The notes: a model not told the origin generated them from the sequence alone. A stretch of DNA of 44,542 bases from an uncultured Bacilli bacterium (GCA_934131175.1 CAKOZD010000013.1:1-44542), one strand, 5' to 3'. Shown: positions 17,158 to 26,195, numbered from the stretch's first letter. A program made the numbers and translations.

Positions 17158-17913
17158 TTAAACTTCTTTTAGTTCAATTCCTATTGGACAATGGTCAGAA
17201 CCAAGAACATCTGTATAAATTGTTGATTTCAATACTTTATCTATAAATTCTTTGTTTACTATAAAATAATCTATTCGCCAACCTATATCTTTTAATCTTG
17301 CTTGATGCATGTAACTCCACCATGTATATTTTATTGTATCTTTATTAAAATATCTAAATGTATCTATATATCCTGAATTTAATAATTCTGTCATTTTATT
17401 TCGTTCTTCGTCAGTAAATCCTGCTGAATGATGATTTGTATTAGGATTTTTTATATCAATTTCTTCATGTGCTACATTTAAGTCTCCACAGTAGATAACA
17501 TTTTTTTGTTGTTTTAATTTATTTAAATACTCTCTCATCAAATCTTCAAAACGCATTCTTGATTCTAATCTTTCAAGTTCTCTTTTTGAATTTGGTACAT
17601 AACAATTTACTAAGAAAAAGTTATCATACTCTACGGTTATAGTTCTTCCTTCATTATCATATTCTTCATCACCTATTCCATATTTAACTGAAATTGGGTC
17701 TTTTTTTGAATATATCATTACTCCAGAATACCCTTTCTTTTCCGCTGGATATAGATATTCGTTATAACCTAATGGATGGAAAGCAACTTGTTCCTCTGTC
17801 ACTTTTGTTTCTTGAAAACAGTAAATATCTGCTTTTTCTTCATTAAAAAATTGATCTAGTCCTTTATTTAAGCAAGCTCTTAATCCTGCTACATTCCATG
17901 ATATTATTTTCAT
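17158..17913 (-). CDS. xth: Exodeoxyribonuclease III / AP endonuclease
   Basis: Start taken at 17913 (MKIISWNVAGLRA), with SD GAGGAGAG; an earlier in-frame ATG at 17943 lacks one. The 251-residue protein carries the EEP-fold signatures of the ExoIII family: ISWNVAGLRA (Asn), YCFQETKV (metal Glu), GDLNVAHEEID (Asp-Asn), WWSYM and the C-terminal GSDHCPIGI (Asp-His). It cleaves abasic sites and trims 3' ends in base-excision repair. It follows a terminator, precedes gatC. Confidence 0.95.
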   Translation of the reverse strand: MKIISWNVAGLRACLNKGLDQFFNEEKADIYCFQETKVTEEQVAFHPLGYNEYLYPAEKKGYSGVMIYSKKDPISVKYGIGDEEYDNEGRTITVEYDNFFLVNCYVPNSKRELERLESRMRFEDLMREYLNKLKQQKNVIYCGDLNVAHEEIDIKNPNTNHHSAGFTDEERNKMTELLNSGYIDTFRYFNKDTIKYTWWSYMHQARLKDIGWRIDYFIVNKEFIDKVLKSTIYTDVLGSDHCPIGIELKEV

Positions 17914-17945
17914 ACTTCTCTCCTCTTCGTTATTATACCACAAAA

Positions 17946-17969
17946 AAACAGATTTTTATTTATCTGTTT
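17946..17969 (-). terminator. Terminator of the acidic membrane protein gene
   Basis: AAACAGAT/ATCTGTTT (17946-17953, 17962-17969) followed by seven T on the minus strand, just after the gene stop. Confidence 0.8.
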
Positions 17970-17977
17970 CTTTAGTT

Positions 17978-18919
17978 TTATTGTTCTGCAAAACAATCAC
18001 TTATATATAATTTTCCAGCTTTACTTTTAGTTTTAAAATCATATTTTGTAACTGTACCAATTATAGTTATTTCTTTTCCTTTTTCTAATTTAGAAATATT
18101 ACTATTTTTACTAGCCATACTACAATCTATATCTAGTGAATATTTTTTACCTTCATCTACATAGCTTATTGTAATTTTATTATTTTTAGTATCAATGTTT
18201 TCTAATGTAGAAATAATTCTTACAAATTTTTTATAATATTTTCTATATGCTTTTTCTTCATCCTTTTGAAATTCAATAGCAAGATCAATTGATTGTATAG
18301 TTACAGGGTCAGCATTATATTTTAAATTCCAAAAACCTATTTCTTTGTCTCTTCTACCTTGTACTTGATTATATTTTATTACTTTGTAACCTATTCCATA
18401 ATATTCTTTTGTTCCACCATCTTTATATGTATGTAATGGTATTGCGAAGAATGGACCATTATTATATCTTGCAACTGAGATTACATCTACTGCTATCATT
18501 GTCATTGAAATTAATAATATTATGAAAATAATATTTATAATTCTTGCAAAAACGTTTGTATTTAATCTTTTCTTTTCATAATATGCATCATCTTCATCAT
18601 CCATTGAAAAATCATCATACTCATCTGAATATTCATCTTTTTCATCTGTTAAATTGTCTTCTACAATAATTTCATCTCTGCTATTTGAGGAATATGATGA
18701 ATTTTCTTTATCTTTGTCATCATATTCTTGATATTCATCAATATAATTATTACCATTTTCATTTGTTTCATCAACTTCGATTACTTCATCAATATCTGTT
18801 TCGTCATATTTATTTGAATTATAATCTGATTCACCATACGAATCTATTGTTTCTTCATTTTCGTATATATCTTCTTCATAAGAGTCATATTCATTATTTT
18901 TTTTCTTTTTAAAAAACAT
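17978..18919 (-). CDS. Acidic-head membrane protein with exported OB-like domain
   Basis: A 313-residue protein in three parts. Residues about 8-112 are a low-complexity Asp/Glu/Tyr/Asn/Ser stretch predicted to be cytoplasmic and disordered. A TM lies at about 124-145 (FARIINIIFIILLISMTMIA). The exported part has an N-terminal module (GPFFAIPLHTYKDGGTKEYYGIG, VQGRRDKEIGFWNLKY) seen in many uncharacterised low-GC Gram-positive proteins, and a C-terminal tRNA_anti-like OB-fold segment (IDTKNNKITISYVDEGKKYS ... KLEKGKEITIIGTV). Function unknown; it has its own promoter and terminator. SD is AGGGGGAG. Confidence 0.75.
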   Translation of the reverse strand: MFFKKKKNNEYDSYEEDIYENEETIDSYGESDYNSNKYDETDIDEVIEVDETNENGNNYIDEYQEYDDKDKENSSYSSNSRDEIIVEDNLTDEKDEYSDEYDDFSMDDEDDAYYEKKRLNTNVFARIINIIFIILLISMTMIAVDVISVARYNNGPFFAIPLHTYKDGGTKEYYGIGYKVIKYNQVQGRRDKEIGFWNLKYNADPVTIQSIDLAIEFQKDEEKAYRKYYKKFVRIISTLENIDTKNNKITISYVDEGKKYSLDIDCSMASKNSNISKLEKGKEITIIGTVTKYDFKTKSKAGKLYISDCFAEQ

Positions 18920-18944
18920 GCAAACTCCCCCTTTTATGGCACAT

Positions 18945-18973
18945 ATTATAGCAAATTTTTATTGATTTGTAAA
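18945..18973 (-). promoter_or_regulatory. Promoter of the acidic membrane protein gene
   Basis: Minus-strand TTTACA (18968-18973) and TGC-extended TATAAT (18945-18950) with 17-nt spacing. Confidence 0.7.
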
Positions 18974-19022
18974 GGAAAACTTACTTTTTAGAAGATATAG
19001 AATATACCATTTTATGATAGAA

Positions 19023-19826
19023 CTATATTCTTATATGTTTTTCTTCTACTTCTAAATTATTCTTATCTACTAATACATCAAAATATACTCCATCTGGTAT
19101 ATTATCATTGTTTATATTTTCAACTAATGAACCTACCATATAGCAATTTATACTATTGTTATTTATTTTTTTCGTCCAATGTTGGTGGCCACAGAAGATT
19201 CCTAATATTGTATGTTTATTTAATATTTCCAATAATTCTTTTCTATTTTGTAACATTAAGTTTTCACCATACTCAGTATATGCCCAATAATTATTCATTA
19301 AGTCTTTATCTTCAATAATACCAAAGTGTGAAAAAATAATTATTTTTTTATTAGAATTAATTTCTAAGTCTTCTTTTATAAATTCTAAATCTTTTTTCGA
19401 TATATATTGAGTTTTAAATTTTTCATCTTCTTTATTTACATTTGTTCCAAGAAATAGTAAATGATAATCTTTTATATTTATAGAATATGTTGCTTTTTCA
19501 TAACCAAATATTTTTAATACTTCTTTATTACTGTCTACTAGTTTTAATTCATGATTTCCTAATATTGTATAAAATGGATACTTTATTTTTTTACATTTAT
19601 TCCAGATTTTTTTTATGTTTCTTAAATCTCTTTCTTTATCTTTTGTTGCTTGTATAAAGTCTCCTAAATTAATAACTGCATCTAATTCTTTTGTATTATT
19701 TATTTTTTCTATTAATTTTTCTAAAAGTGGTTCTGCTTGCTCTACTAATTTTCTTTTTATTTCAAAGTTTTGTTCTTCGTCAGTATAATGTAAGTCTGAA
19801 AAGATGATTAATCTTAAACTACTCAT
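19023..19826 (-). CDS. Calcineurin-like metallophosphoesterase
   Basis: A 267-residue cytoplasmic protein with all five metallophosphoesterase blocks: FSDLHYTDEE (Asp-His), NLGDFIQ (Gly-Asp), LGNHE (Asn-His), FSHFGI (His) and FCGHQHW (Gly-His-x-His). The family hydrolyses phosphomono- or diesters with two metal ions; substrate cannot be read. Its ATG overlaps the end of ligA by 8 nt, so the two are translated together and it may share a nucleic-acid or nucleotide repair role, although that is only inference. No hairpin terminator is visible after it. Confidence 0.88.
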   Translation of the reverse strand: MSSLRLIIFSDLHYTDEEQNFEIKRKLVEQAEPLLEKLIEKINNTKELDAVINLGDFIQATKDKERDLRNIKKIWNKCKKIKYPFYTILGNHELKLVDSNKEVLKIFGYEKATYSINIKDYHLLFLGTNVNKEDEKFKTQYISKKDLEFIKEDLEINSNKKIIIFSHFGIIEDKDLMNNYWAYTEYGENLMLQNRKELLEILNKHTILGIFCGHQHWTKKINNNSINCYMVGSLVENINNDNIPDGVYFDVLVDKNNLEVEEKHIRI

Positions 19827-21813
19827 TGTTTTCTATTTCCTCTAATTTTTCTTTAAATTCTTCTTCTGTCCAAATAGTTATTCCAAGATCAAGGGCTTTA
19901 TTATATTTACTTCCAGGATTTGCTCCTACAATTACAACTGATGTTTTTTTAGAAACAGAACCAGAAGTTTTTCCTCCTAATAATTCTATTTTTTCTTCTG
20001 CTTCATCCCTTGTAAATAATTCCAAGCTTCCTGTTAATACAAAAGTTTTTCCACTAAATTCTTCTTGTTCTTCCACTTTCTCTCCGGTATAATTCATATT
20101 TACACCTAATTCTTTTAATACTTTAATTGTCTCTTTTGTTGAATCACTACTAAAGAACTCTACTATACTTTTGGCAATTATATCACCTATATCTTGAATA
20201 TTTGTTAATTCTTCAAAAGAAGCATTTTGAAAATTATCCATATTATCAAATTTCATAGCTAATATTTTTGCTGTTTTTGCTCCTACATGTGGAATACCTA
20301 GGGCAAATATTAATCTTTCTAAAGAATTTTTCTTAGAATTTTCAATTGATTCAATTAAATTAGTTATACTTTTTTCTCCGAAACCTTCTAATGTCATTAA
20401 CTGATCACTATAATTGCTTAAATGATAGAAATCAGTTATTTTTCTTAAATATCCCATGTTATAGAAGTCTTGTACAATTGCTTCTCCCATACCATCGATG
20501 TTCATAGCATCTCGTGATGCAAAATGGATTAACCCTTCTGTATGTCTTGCTGGACAATTCTCATTTGGGCAAAAATGCATAGCATCTTTTTTTATTAATT
20601 TAGTATTACAAATTGGACAGTTTTCAATCATTTTAAATGGTGTTGATTCTTTTTCGCGCCTATCTAGTTTTACTTCTACAACTTCTGGTATAACATCTCC
20701 TGCTTTTCTTATTGAGATGACATCATTTATTCTTACATCTTTTTGAATACAGTAATCTTCATTATGAAGAGTTGCTTTACTAACTAGTGAACCATCAACA
20801 TGAACTGGATTAAAAATAGCATTCGGTGTAATTTTACCGGTTCTTCCTACTGTAAATTTTATTTCATTTAATGTTGTTAATACTTCTACTGCTGGAAATT
20901 TATAGGCAATTCCCCATCTTGGAACTCTTGCTGTAAAACCTAATGTTTTCTCATCATCTAAATTATCAACTTTTAATACTACACCATCTATTGGAAACTC
21001 TAAGGAACTTCTCTTTTTTCCTAAATCTTCTATAAAGTTTTCTATTTCTTTTGCATTATGTGCTAAACCATTTAGTTTATAATTAGTTTTAAATCCTAGT
21101 GTTTTTAAAAATTCTAATGACTCATGTTGAGACTTTAATCCATAATTTTCTGGATTAGGAATAAAATAAGCCATAAAGTCTAATCCTCTTTTTGCTGTTA
21201 TTTTACTATCAAGTTGTCTAATTGAACCGGCTGCTGCATTTCTTGGATTAGCAAATTCTTTTTCATTATTTTTTCTTCTTTCAATATTTGCTCTTTCAAA
21301 AGATAGTTTTGACATATATATTTCTCCTCTTACTTCTATGTCAATATCTTTAGTTAATCTTAATGGAACCGATTTTATTGTTTTTACATTTACTGTTATA
21401 TCTTCTCCTGTTACTCCATCGCCTCTAGTTGCTGCACGAACTAGTAGTCCATTTCTATATATAAGTGATCCTGATAGTCCATCCATTTTTGGCTCTAAAG
21501 TATATGAGGGATTAGGAACTACTTTTTTTATTCTTGTATCAAACATTTCTATTTCTTCACTATTAAAAATATCATCAAATGATAACATTGGAGTTTCGTG
21601 AGTTACTTTTTCAAATTTATCTAAAGCTTGTCCTCCTACTCTGTTTGTTGGAGAATCACTTCTTTTTAGATCTGGATTGTTATTTTCAAGACGTAGTAGT
21701 TCACTATATAAGTCATCATACTCTTGATCTGTTAGTGTTGGATTATCTAGAGCATAATATTCATAAGATGCTTTATTAATTTTATTTATTAGTTCATTTA
21801 TTCTTTCTTCCAT
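19819..21813 (-). CDS. ligA: NAD+-dependent DNA ligase
   Basis: A 664-residue ligase with the full LigA order: domain Ia (YYALDNPTLTDQEYDDLY), adenylation domain with nucleophile Lys109 in LEPKMDGL, RGEIYM and VGRTGKITP motifs, OB domain, four-Cys zinc finger (CPICNTKL ... CPNENCPAR), helix-hairpin-helix repeats (GIPHVGAKTAKILA) and a C-terminal BRCT domain (GKTFVLTGSLELFTRDEAEE). It seals nicks in replication and repair. Its SD (AGGTGATTTTT) is made from the 3' arm of the terminator stem of the upstream pseudopilin gene; a weak promoter overlaps the same stem. Confidence 0.98.
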   Translation of the reverse strand: MEERINELINKINKASYEYYALDNPTLTDQEYDDLYSELLRLENNNPDLKRSDSPTNRVGGQALDKFEKVTHETPMLSFDDIFNSEEIEMFDTRIKKVVPNPSYTLEPKMDGLSGSLIYRNGLLVRAATRGDGVTGEDITVNVKTIKSVPLRLTKDIDIEVRGEIYMSKLSFERANIERRKNNEKEFANPRNAAAGSIRQLDSKITAKRGLDFMAYFIPNPENYGLKSQHESLEFLKTLGFKTNYKLNGLAHNAKEIENFIEDLGKKRSSLEFPIDGVVLKVDNLDDEKTLGFTARVPRWGIAYKFPAVEVLTTLNEIKFTVGRTGKITPNAIFNPVHVDGSLVSKATLHNEDYCIQKDVRINDVISIRKAGDVIPEVVEVKLDRREKESTPFKMIENCPICNTKLIKKDAMHFCPNENCPARHTEGLIHFASRDAMNIDGMGEAIVQDFYNMGYLRKITDFYHLSNYSDQLMTLEGFGEKSITNLIESIENSKKNSLERLIFALGIPHVGAKTAKILAMKFDNMDNFQNASFEELTNIQDIGDIIAKSIVEFFSSDSTKETIKVLKELGVNMNYTGEKVEEQEEFSGKTFVLTGSLELFTRDEAEEKIELLGGKTSGSVSKKTSVVIVGANPGSKYNKALDLGITIWTEEEFKEKLEEIENNE

Positions 21814-21814
21814 A

Positions 21815-21858
21815 AAAAAATCACCTAATATTATTTTAAACTAATATAGTGATTTTTT
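21815..21858 (-). terminator. Terminator of pseudopilin gene overlapping the ligA ribosome-binding site
   Basis: AAAAAATCAC/GTGATTTTTT (21815-21824, 21849-21858) plus imperfect inner pairing of TATATTA with TAATATTA. On the minus strand the T-run reaches the ligA ATG, and the 3' arm contains the ligA SD AGGTGAT. Confidence 0.7.
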
Positions 21859-21861
21859 GAA
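21833..21861 (-). promoter_or_regulatory. Possible ligA promoter inside the terminator
   Basis: Minus-strand TTCAAA (21856-21861) and TAAAAT (21833-21838) with 17-nt spacing. A transcript from here would start about at the 3' arm and so could not form the full stem, leaving the ligA SD free. Both boxes are imperfect. Confidence 0.3.
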
Positions 21862-21864
21862 TAA

Positions 21865-22938
21865 TTAATTGAAATCTATTTCTTTTTTGCTTATATTTCC
21901 TGATAAATCTTTTAAATATATATATAATTTTTTAGTTGCTAATACTTTACTTTTTTCTATTTTTGCATTGTCTATAGACGTATATTGTTTACAAGTATTT
22001 GTTTCTGATAGGCATACTTGAAATGATGCTCCATTTACTTCATCATATGCAGAATTTCTAACAAATTTATAATTACTTCCTATTTGTACAACACTACAAT
22101 CATTTACTGCTGGTGGAGTTTTATCAACTAAGTATGGTCCACTTTTATACATATCTATAAATGGATTATTATTTGCAGCATCAGTGATACTTGCCTTTTC
22201 ATCGTCATCTGATAATCTTATATTTAAATAGTATTTTCCTGAAGGTAGCTCTGTTGTTGTAAATTTTAATTCTTCCTCATAACTTACTTTTTCTGATTTT
22301 TTTGAGTCTATTTTTCGTTCTGTCCATCTACCAACTAAATTTAGCCCCTCTGGGTCTGTTGACCAATTATAATAAACAGATGAATTTTCTTTTATTCCAA
22401 ATTCTGATTTTAAAACAGCTTTTATTGTTTTATCTTTACTTGAATTTGTACTTTCATCTTTTAATTTCTTATTTTCGTAGAAGACAATTGTGGGACCTAA
22501 AGGTGTACCATCACTGTTACATTTTAATGAGTCATCTATTATGCTGCTTGTATATGTTTTTGTTTTTTTATCACTTGTTGTGCATTCTAATGATAATTGA
22601 TACTGATATTTATTATTTAATTTTATAACTCTAACATATGTCTCATTATTTAGGCATGTCTCATCATCAATATTAATATCTTTTGCTAATAGTTTACTTT
22701 TTAATTCTTCTATTGATACATCTTTGCAACCATAATTACTATTTCCAAACATATCACTACTATATGAGTCTACATATAATTTTGCTCCTGATACAATGGA
22801 GTCTCCATATGTTTTATGTTTGCTTTCTCTACTATTTTCACTTATATCAATAATTCTTGGAATTGCCATAGCTGTTACTAGACCAAGTAATGATATTGTC
22901 ACTAATAATTCGACTAGTGTAAATCCTTTATTATCCAT
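21865..22938 (-). CDS. Type IV pseudopilin-like protein with large C-terminal ectodomain
   Basis: A 357-residue protein beginning MDNKGFTLVELLVTISLLGLV, the prepilin type N-methylation motif: cleavage expected after Gly5, N-methyl-Phe6, and Glu10 (Phe+5) present, followed by a hydrophobic helix. The rest is far larger than a usual pseudopilin (150-200). It has Cys pairs, a Gly/Ser/Lys-rich middle, and a C-terminal Ig-like module (VDKTPPAV ... LYIYLKDLSGNISKKEI). No prepilin peptidase, assembly ATPase or platform gene is in the window, so the machinery must be elsewhere or the gene is an orphan. It has a perfect-hexamer promoter, SD GGAAGG and its own terminator. Confidence 0.88.
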   Translation of the reverse strand: MDNKGFTLVELLVTISLLGLVTAMAIPRIIDISENSRESKHKTYGDSIVSGAKLYVDSYSSDMFGNSNYGCKDVSIEELKSKLLAKDINIDDETCLNNETYVRVIKLNNKYQYQLSLECTTSDKKTKTYTSSIIDDSLKCNSDGTPLGPTIVFYENKKLKDESTNSSKDKTIKAVLKSEFGIKENSSVYYNWSTDPEGLNLVGRWTERKIDSKKSEKVSYEEELKFTTTELPSGKYYLNIRLSDDDEKASITDAANNNPFIDMYKSGPYLVDKTPPAVNDCSVVQIGSNYKFVRNSAYDEVNGASFQVCLSETNTCKQYTSIDNAKIEKSKVLATKKLYIYLKDLSGNISKKEIDFN

Positions 22939-22961
22939 AGTATATACCTTCCTATAATGAA

Positions 22962-22989
22962 TTATATATTTCTATTTTTACTTTGTCAA
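22962..22989 (-). promoter_or_regulatory. Consensus promoter of the pseudopilin gene
   Basis: Minus-strand TTGACA (22984-22989) and TATAAT (22962-22967), both perfect hexamers, 16 nt apart. The strongest sigma-A-type promoter seen in the window. Confidence 0.75.
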
Positions 22990-22998
22990 TGAAAGAAA

Positions 22999-23026
22999 AA
23001 TAAGTAAAGATTTCTCTTTACTTATT
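22999..23026 (-). terminator. Terminator of the nucleotidyltransferase gene
   Basis: Twelve-base-pair stem AATAAGTAAAGA/TCTTTACTTATT (22999-23010, 23015-23026) with a 4-nt loop and a following T-rich tract on the minus strand. Confidence 0.85.
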
Positions 23027-23939
23027 CACTCCATAAATGATTTGGATATTCATTTTCATCTACTAATAGTTTTAATGCTTTCTTTACTCCTTCAGCATCT
23101 TCTTTATATGTTACTCCATACCATGTTGAAGTTGTTTTTATAACTTTTGCTGTTGCATATCCTTCTTTTATAGTATCAAATAATACATCTGGTATTAAGT
23201 ATTCACATTTTTCTAGATTATCTTTATTAGAATCTAAAAATTCCTTGAAGTGACTTTCAATGTAGTCAAATATGCTTGGTGTAAATAGTAGCATATTCAT
23301 TGAAACAGTATCATCTTCAGCCACTTCAAATGGTTCACTTCCACTTAATGGTTTAGCAATTATCTTACCATCTATTCTTTCTACTGAACTTTCTGTAATT
23401 TTCTTTAATACGTCCCCATCAATTTCACATACGCCTCTTTTTACAGCACCATTTTCAGTAATTGTATTTTTTACTAAATATGCAATCATACCATATGGAT
23501 ATGGTTTTTCATCTTTAATACTTTTTAAGAATTCTGCTCCTTTTTCAAATGCATCTCTTCCATAAAAGTCATCTGCATTAATTATGATAAATGGTTCATT
23601 TACCTTTTCTCTACAACATAAAATTGCATGAGCTGTACCTAGTGGTTTTACTCTATCTTCTGGTAAAGTGTATCCTTCTGGTAAATTATCATTTTTTTGG
23701 AAACAATATTCAACTTTAATATGTGGTTCAACTCTTGCTCCTATTGTTTCTTTAAAAATATCATAATTTTCTTCTTTTATTAAAAATACTATTTTAGTAA
23801 ATCCTGCTTTTATTGCATCATATACAGAATAGTCAATAATAAATTCTCCGTTTGGTCCTAATGGTTCGATTTGTTTTAATCCACCAAATCTGCTACCCAT
23901 TCCTGCAGCTAATATAACTAATGTAATATCTCTATCCAT
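23022..23939 (-). CDS. Sugar-phosphate nucleotidyltransferase (GalU/RfbA-like fold)
   Basis: A 305-residue Rossmann-type NTP transferase. The N-terminal VILAAGMGSRFGGLKQIEPLGP is the nucleotide-binding signature (GxGxRxxxxxK-x-x-x-x-hxP), with IINADDFYGRDAF supplying the metal-binding Asp and PLGTAHAILCC the base-contact loop. The family makes NDP-sugars from NTP and sugar 1-phosphate. Because a full C-terminal beta-helix is absent and 'NGEFIIDYSVYDA' replaces the usual sequence, I cannot fix the sugar; envelope glycopolymer precursor synthesis is plausible beside the LCP, LtaS-like and pseudopilin genes. Single-gene unit with its own promoter and terminator; SD AAGGAGG. Confidence 0.85.
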   Translation of the reverse strand: MDRDITLVILAAGMGSRFGGLKQIEPLGPNGEFIIDYSVYDAIKAGFTKIVFLIKEENYDIFKETIGARVEPHIKVEYCFQKNDNLPEGYTLPEDRVKPLGTAHAILCCREKVNEPFIIINADDFYGRDAFEKGAEFLKSIKDEKPYPYGMIAYLVKNTITENGAVKRGVCEIDGDVLKKITESSVERIDGKIIAKPLSGSEPFEVAEDDTVSMNMLLFTPSIFDYIESHFKEFLDSNKDNLEKCEYLIPDVLFDTIKEGYATAKVIKTTSTWYGVTYKEDAEGVKKALKLLVDENEYPNHLWSE

Positions 23940-23975
23940 AAATCCTCCTTAGATGTTATATCTCTGTACACGTTC

Positions 23976-24003
23976 ATTATAACATATAGTTTTATTTTGT
24001 CAT
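23976..24003 (-). promoter_or_regulatory. Promoter of the nucleotidyltransferase gene
   Basis: Minus-strand ATGACA (23998-24003) and TATAAT (23976-23981) with 16-nt spacing. Confidence 0.55.
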
Positions 24004-24015
24004 AATAACTTATAT

Positions 24016-26112
24016 TTATACCTTGCTTAATTTTTTATGATTTTTCATTAATTTTTTTATTCCATGTGGATGCTTAAAAGCAACACTTACAAGCGTGTTC
24101 GTTACTTCTACAACTTTTCCTGTTCCAAATGTTTCATGGTAGACAAAGTCTCCTACTTGATAATCAACATCTTCTTCTCTAAACATTTCTCCAGTATTAA
24201 TTTTTTCTTCTTTTTGTGGTAATTCATCTTTTACATTTGTTTCTATTAAGTCTTTATTTATTTCTCCTAAAAATCTGCTTACTGGATTTATTTGTTCTTT
24301 TCCAAATAATGTTCTTCTTCTAGCATTAACTAAGTGTAAGTCATCTTTTGCTCTTGTTATTGCTACATAACATAATCTTCTTTCTTCTTCTAGTTCAGAA
24401 TTATCCATTAATGAATTTATATGTGGGAATATTCCTTCTTCCATTCCTACTACAAATACATGGTCAAACTCTAATCCTTTTACTGAGTGAACTGTCATTA
24501 AACTTATTCTATTTGGATCATCTTTATATTCTTCTACATCACTTATTAAGCTTATTTCTAGTAAGAAATCTTCTAATGAAATTAGTCCTTCTCTTTCTTC
24601 AAATGTTTTTGTAATTGATTTAAATTCTTCTAAGTTTTCAAGTCTTACTTCTGCTTCTAATGTTTTCTCATCTTCAAGTTCTTTTTTTATTCCAGATGCA
24701 TCTAAAACTTTATCAATTAATTCTGTTAGAGTTAAATCTTTTGACATTTCTTTTAATTTTTCTATTATGTTCTTAAATTCTAATTCTTTTCCACTAGAAA
24801 TTGCTTCATATATACTTACTCCCATAGCATCTGCTTGGATTGTTAAATTTTCTATTGTTTTTAGACCTATTCCTCTTTTTGGAGTATTTATTACTCTTAA
24901 TAATGAAACGTTATCTTTTGAATTATGTATTAATCTTAAATAAGCAATCAAATCTTTTATTTCTTTTCTAGAATAGAAGTAGAAACTTCCTATTACTCTG
25001 TATGGTAAGTTTTCTTTTAACATTTCTTCTTCTAATACACGTGATTGTGCATTGGTTCTATATAAAACTGCTATATCTTTGTATTCAACATTCCTATTTG
25101 TTAATTCTTTTATTTTTCTAATTACGTATTGCGCCTCGTCTCTTTCATTATAAGCTCTATAATATTTTATTTTTTCTCCAATTCCTCTAGATGTCCATAA
25201 GTTTTTATCTTTTCTCATTTTATTATTTTTAATTACTTGGTTTGCAGCATCTAATATGTTGCTTGTTGAACGATAATTTTGCTCTAAAAGAATTGTTTTC
25301 GCATCTTTATAGTCTTTTTCAAAATTTAAAATATTTTTATAATTTGCACCTCTAAAACTATAGATACTTTGTGAATCATCACCAACACATGTTATTTTTC
25401 TATTCTTTGCACTTAGCATTTTTGTTAGTATATATTGTGCCTCATTTGTATCTTGATACTCATCTATTAATATATATTGATATAAATCTTGGTATTTATT
25501 TAAGATATCTGGATTTTTTTTAAATAATTCTATTGGTAATAATAGTAAATCATCAAAATCTACTGAGTTATTTCTTTGAAGTTTCTTTTCATATTTTGCA
25601 TATACTTCTTGAACTACTTTTTCAAAGTCACTTGCAGCATATCTTTCATATGCCTCAGGTGATGTCATTTCATTTTTGCAACTACTTATTTTATTTCTAA
25701 TTGCTCTTGGATTATAAATTTTTGGGTCATACCCCATATCTTTGATTATTTTTTTTACTACAGTTAAAGAATCATCACTATCCATAATAACAAAGTTTTT
25801 ATCATATCCTAATGCATCATAATTCTCTCTTAATAATTTTAAACCAAAGCTATGGAATGTTGATACTTGTAGGTATTTTGCAGTTTGTCCTATAGTTTTG
25901 AAGAGTCTATCTTTCATTTCTTTTGCTGCTTTGTTAGTGAAGGTAATTGCTAAAATGTTTTCTGGAGCAACATTTTCCTTCTCAATTAAATATGCAATTT
26001 TTGTGGTTAATGTCTTTGTTTTTCCAGCACCTGCTCCTGCTATTATTAATAAAGGTCCATCATTATATAAGACTGCTTCTCTTTGTCTTTCATTTAATTC
26101 ATCTAAATTCAT
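24016..26112 (-). CDS. pcrA: ATP-dependent DNA helicase PcrA/UvrD
   Basis: Start taken at 26112 (MNLDELNERQREAV) with SD AGGAAG; the in-frame ATG at 26145 has no SD and sits in the promoter. The 698-residue SF1A helicase shows Q motif LNERQREAV, Walker A AGAGAGKTKTL, motif Ia TFTNKAAKEMKDR, Walker B ILIDEYQDTN, motif III GDDSQSIYSFRGA, motif IV LEQNYRS, motif V MTVHSVKGLEFDHVFVVGMEEG and motif VI VAITRAK. The C-terminal VGDFVYHETFGTGKVVEV is the Tudor-like RNA-polymerase-binding tail typical of PcrA. Acts in repair and in clearing replication-transcription conflicts. Note Walker A has Ala where Ser is more usual (AGAGSGKT). Confidence 0.97.
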   Translation of the reverse strand: MNLDELNERQREAVLYNDGPLLIIAGAGAGKTKTLTTKIAYLIEKENVAPENILAITFTNKAAKEMKDRLFKTIGQTAKYLQVSTFHSFGLKLLRENYDALGYDKNFVIMDSDDSLTVVKKIIKDMGYDPKIYNPRAIRNKISSCKNEMTSPEAYERYAASDFEKVVQEVYAKYEKKLQRNNSVDFDDLLLLPIELFKKNPDILNKYQDLYQYILIDEYQDTNEAQYILTKMLSAKNRKITCVGDDSQSIYSFRGANYKNILNFEKDYKDAKTILLEQNYRSTSNILDAANQVIKNNKMRKDKNLWTSRGIGEKIKYYRAYNERDEAQYVIRKIKELTNRNVEYKDIAVLYRTNAQSRVLEEEMLKENLPYRVIGSFYFYSRKEIKDLIAYLRLIHNSKDNVSLLRVINTPKRGIGLKTIENLTIQADAMGVSIYEAISSGKELEFKNIIEKLKEMSKDLTLTELIDKVLDASGIKKELEDEKTLEAEVRLENLEEFKSITKTFEEREGLISLEDFLLEISLISDVEEYKDDPNRISLMTVHSVKGLEFDHVFVVGMEEGIFPHINSLMDNSELEEERRLCYVAITRAKDDLHLVNARRRTLFGKEQINPVSRFLGEINKDLIETNVKDELPQKEEKINTGEMFREEDVDYQVGDFVYHETFGTGKVVEVTNTLVSVAFKHPHGIKKLMKNHKKLSKV

Positions 26113-26136
26113 AATACACACTTCCTGTCTTTTTTT

Positions 26137-26164
26137 ATTATACATGAAATTAGATTAATGTAAA
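26137..26164 (-). promoter_or_regulatory. Promoter of pcrA
   Basis: Minus-strand TTTACA (26159-26164) and TATAAT (26137-26142) with 16-nt spacing, starting right after the terminator of the upstream operon. Confidence 0.6.
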
Positions 26165-26171
26165 AGAAAAA

Positions 26172-26191
26172 CCATTCAAAATATTGAATGG
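26172..26191 (-). terminator. Terminator of the adhesin operon
   Basis: CCATTCA/TGAATGG (26172-26178, 26185-26191) followed on the minus strand by TTTTTCTTTT, just past the last gene of the operon. Confidence 0.85.
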
Positions 26192-26195
26192 CTTC

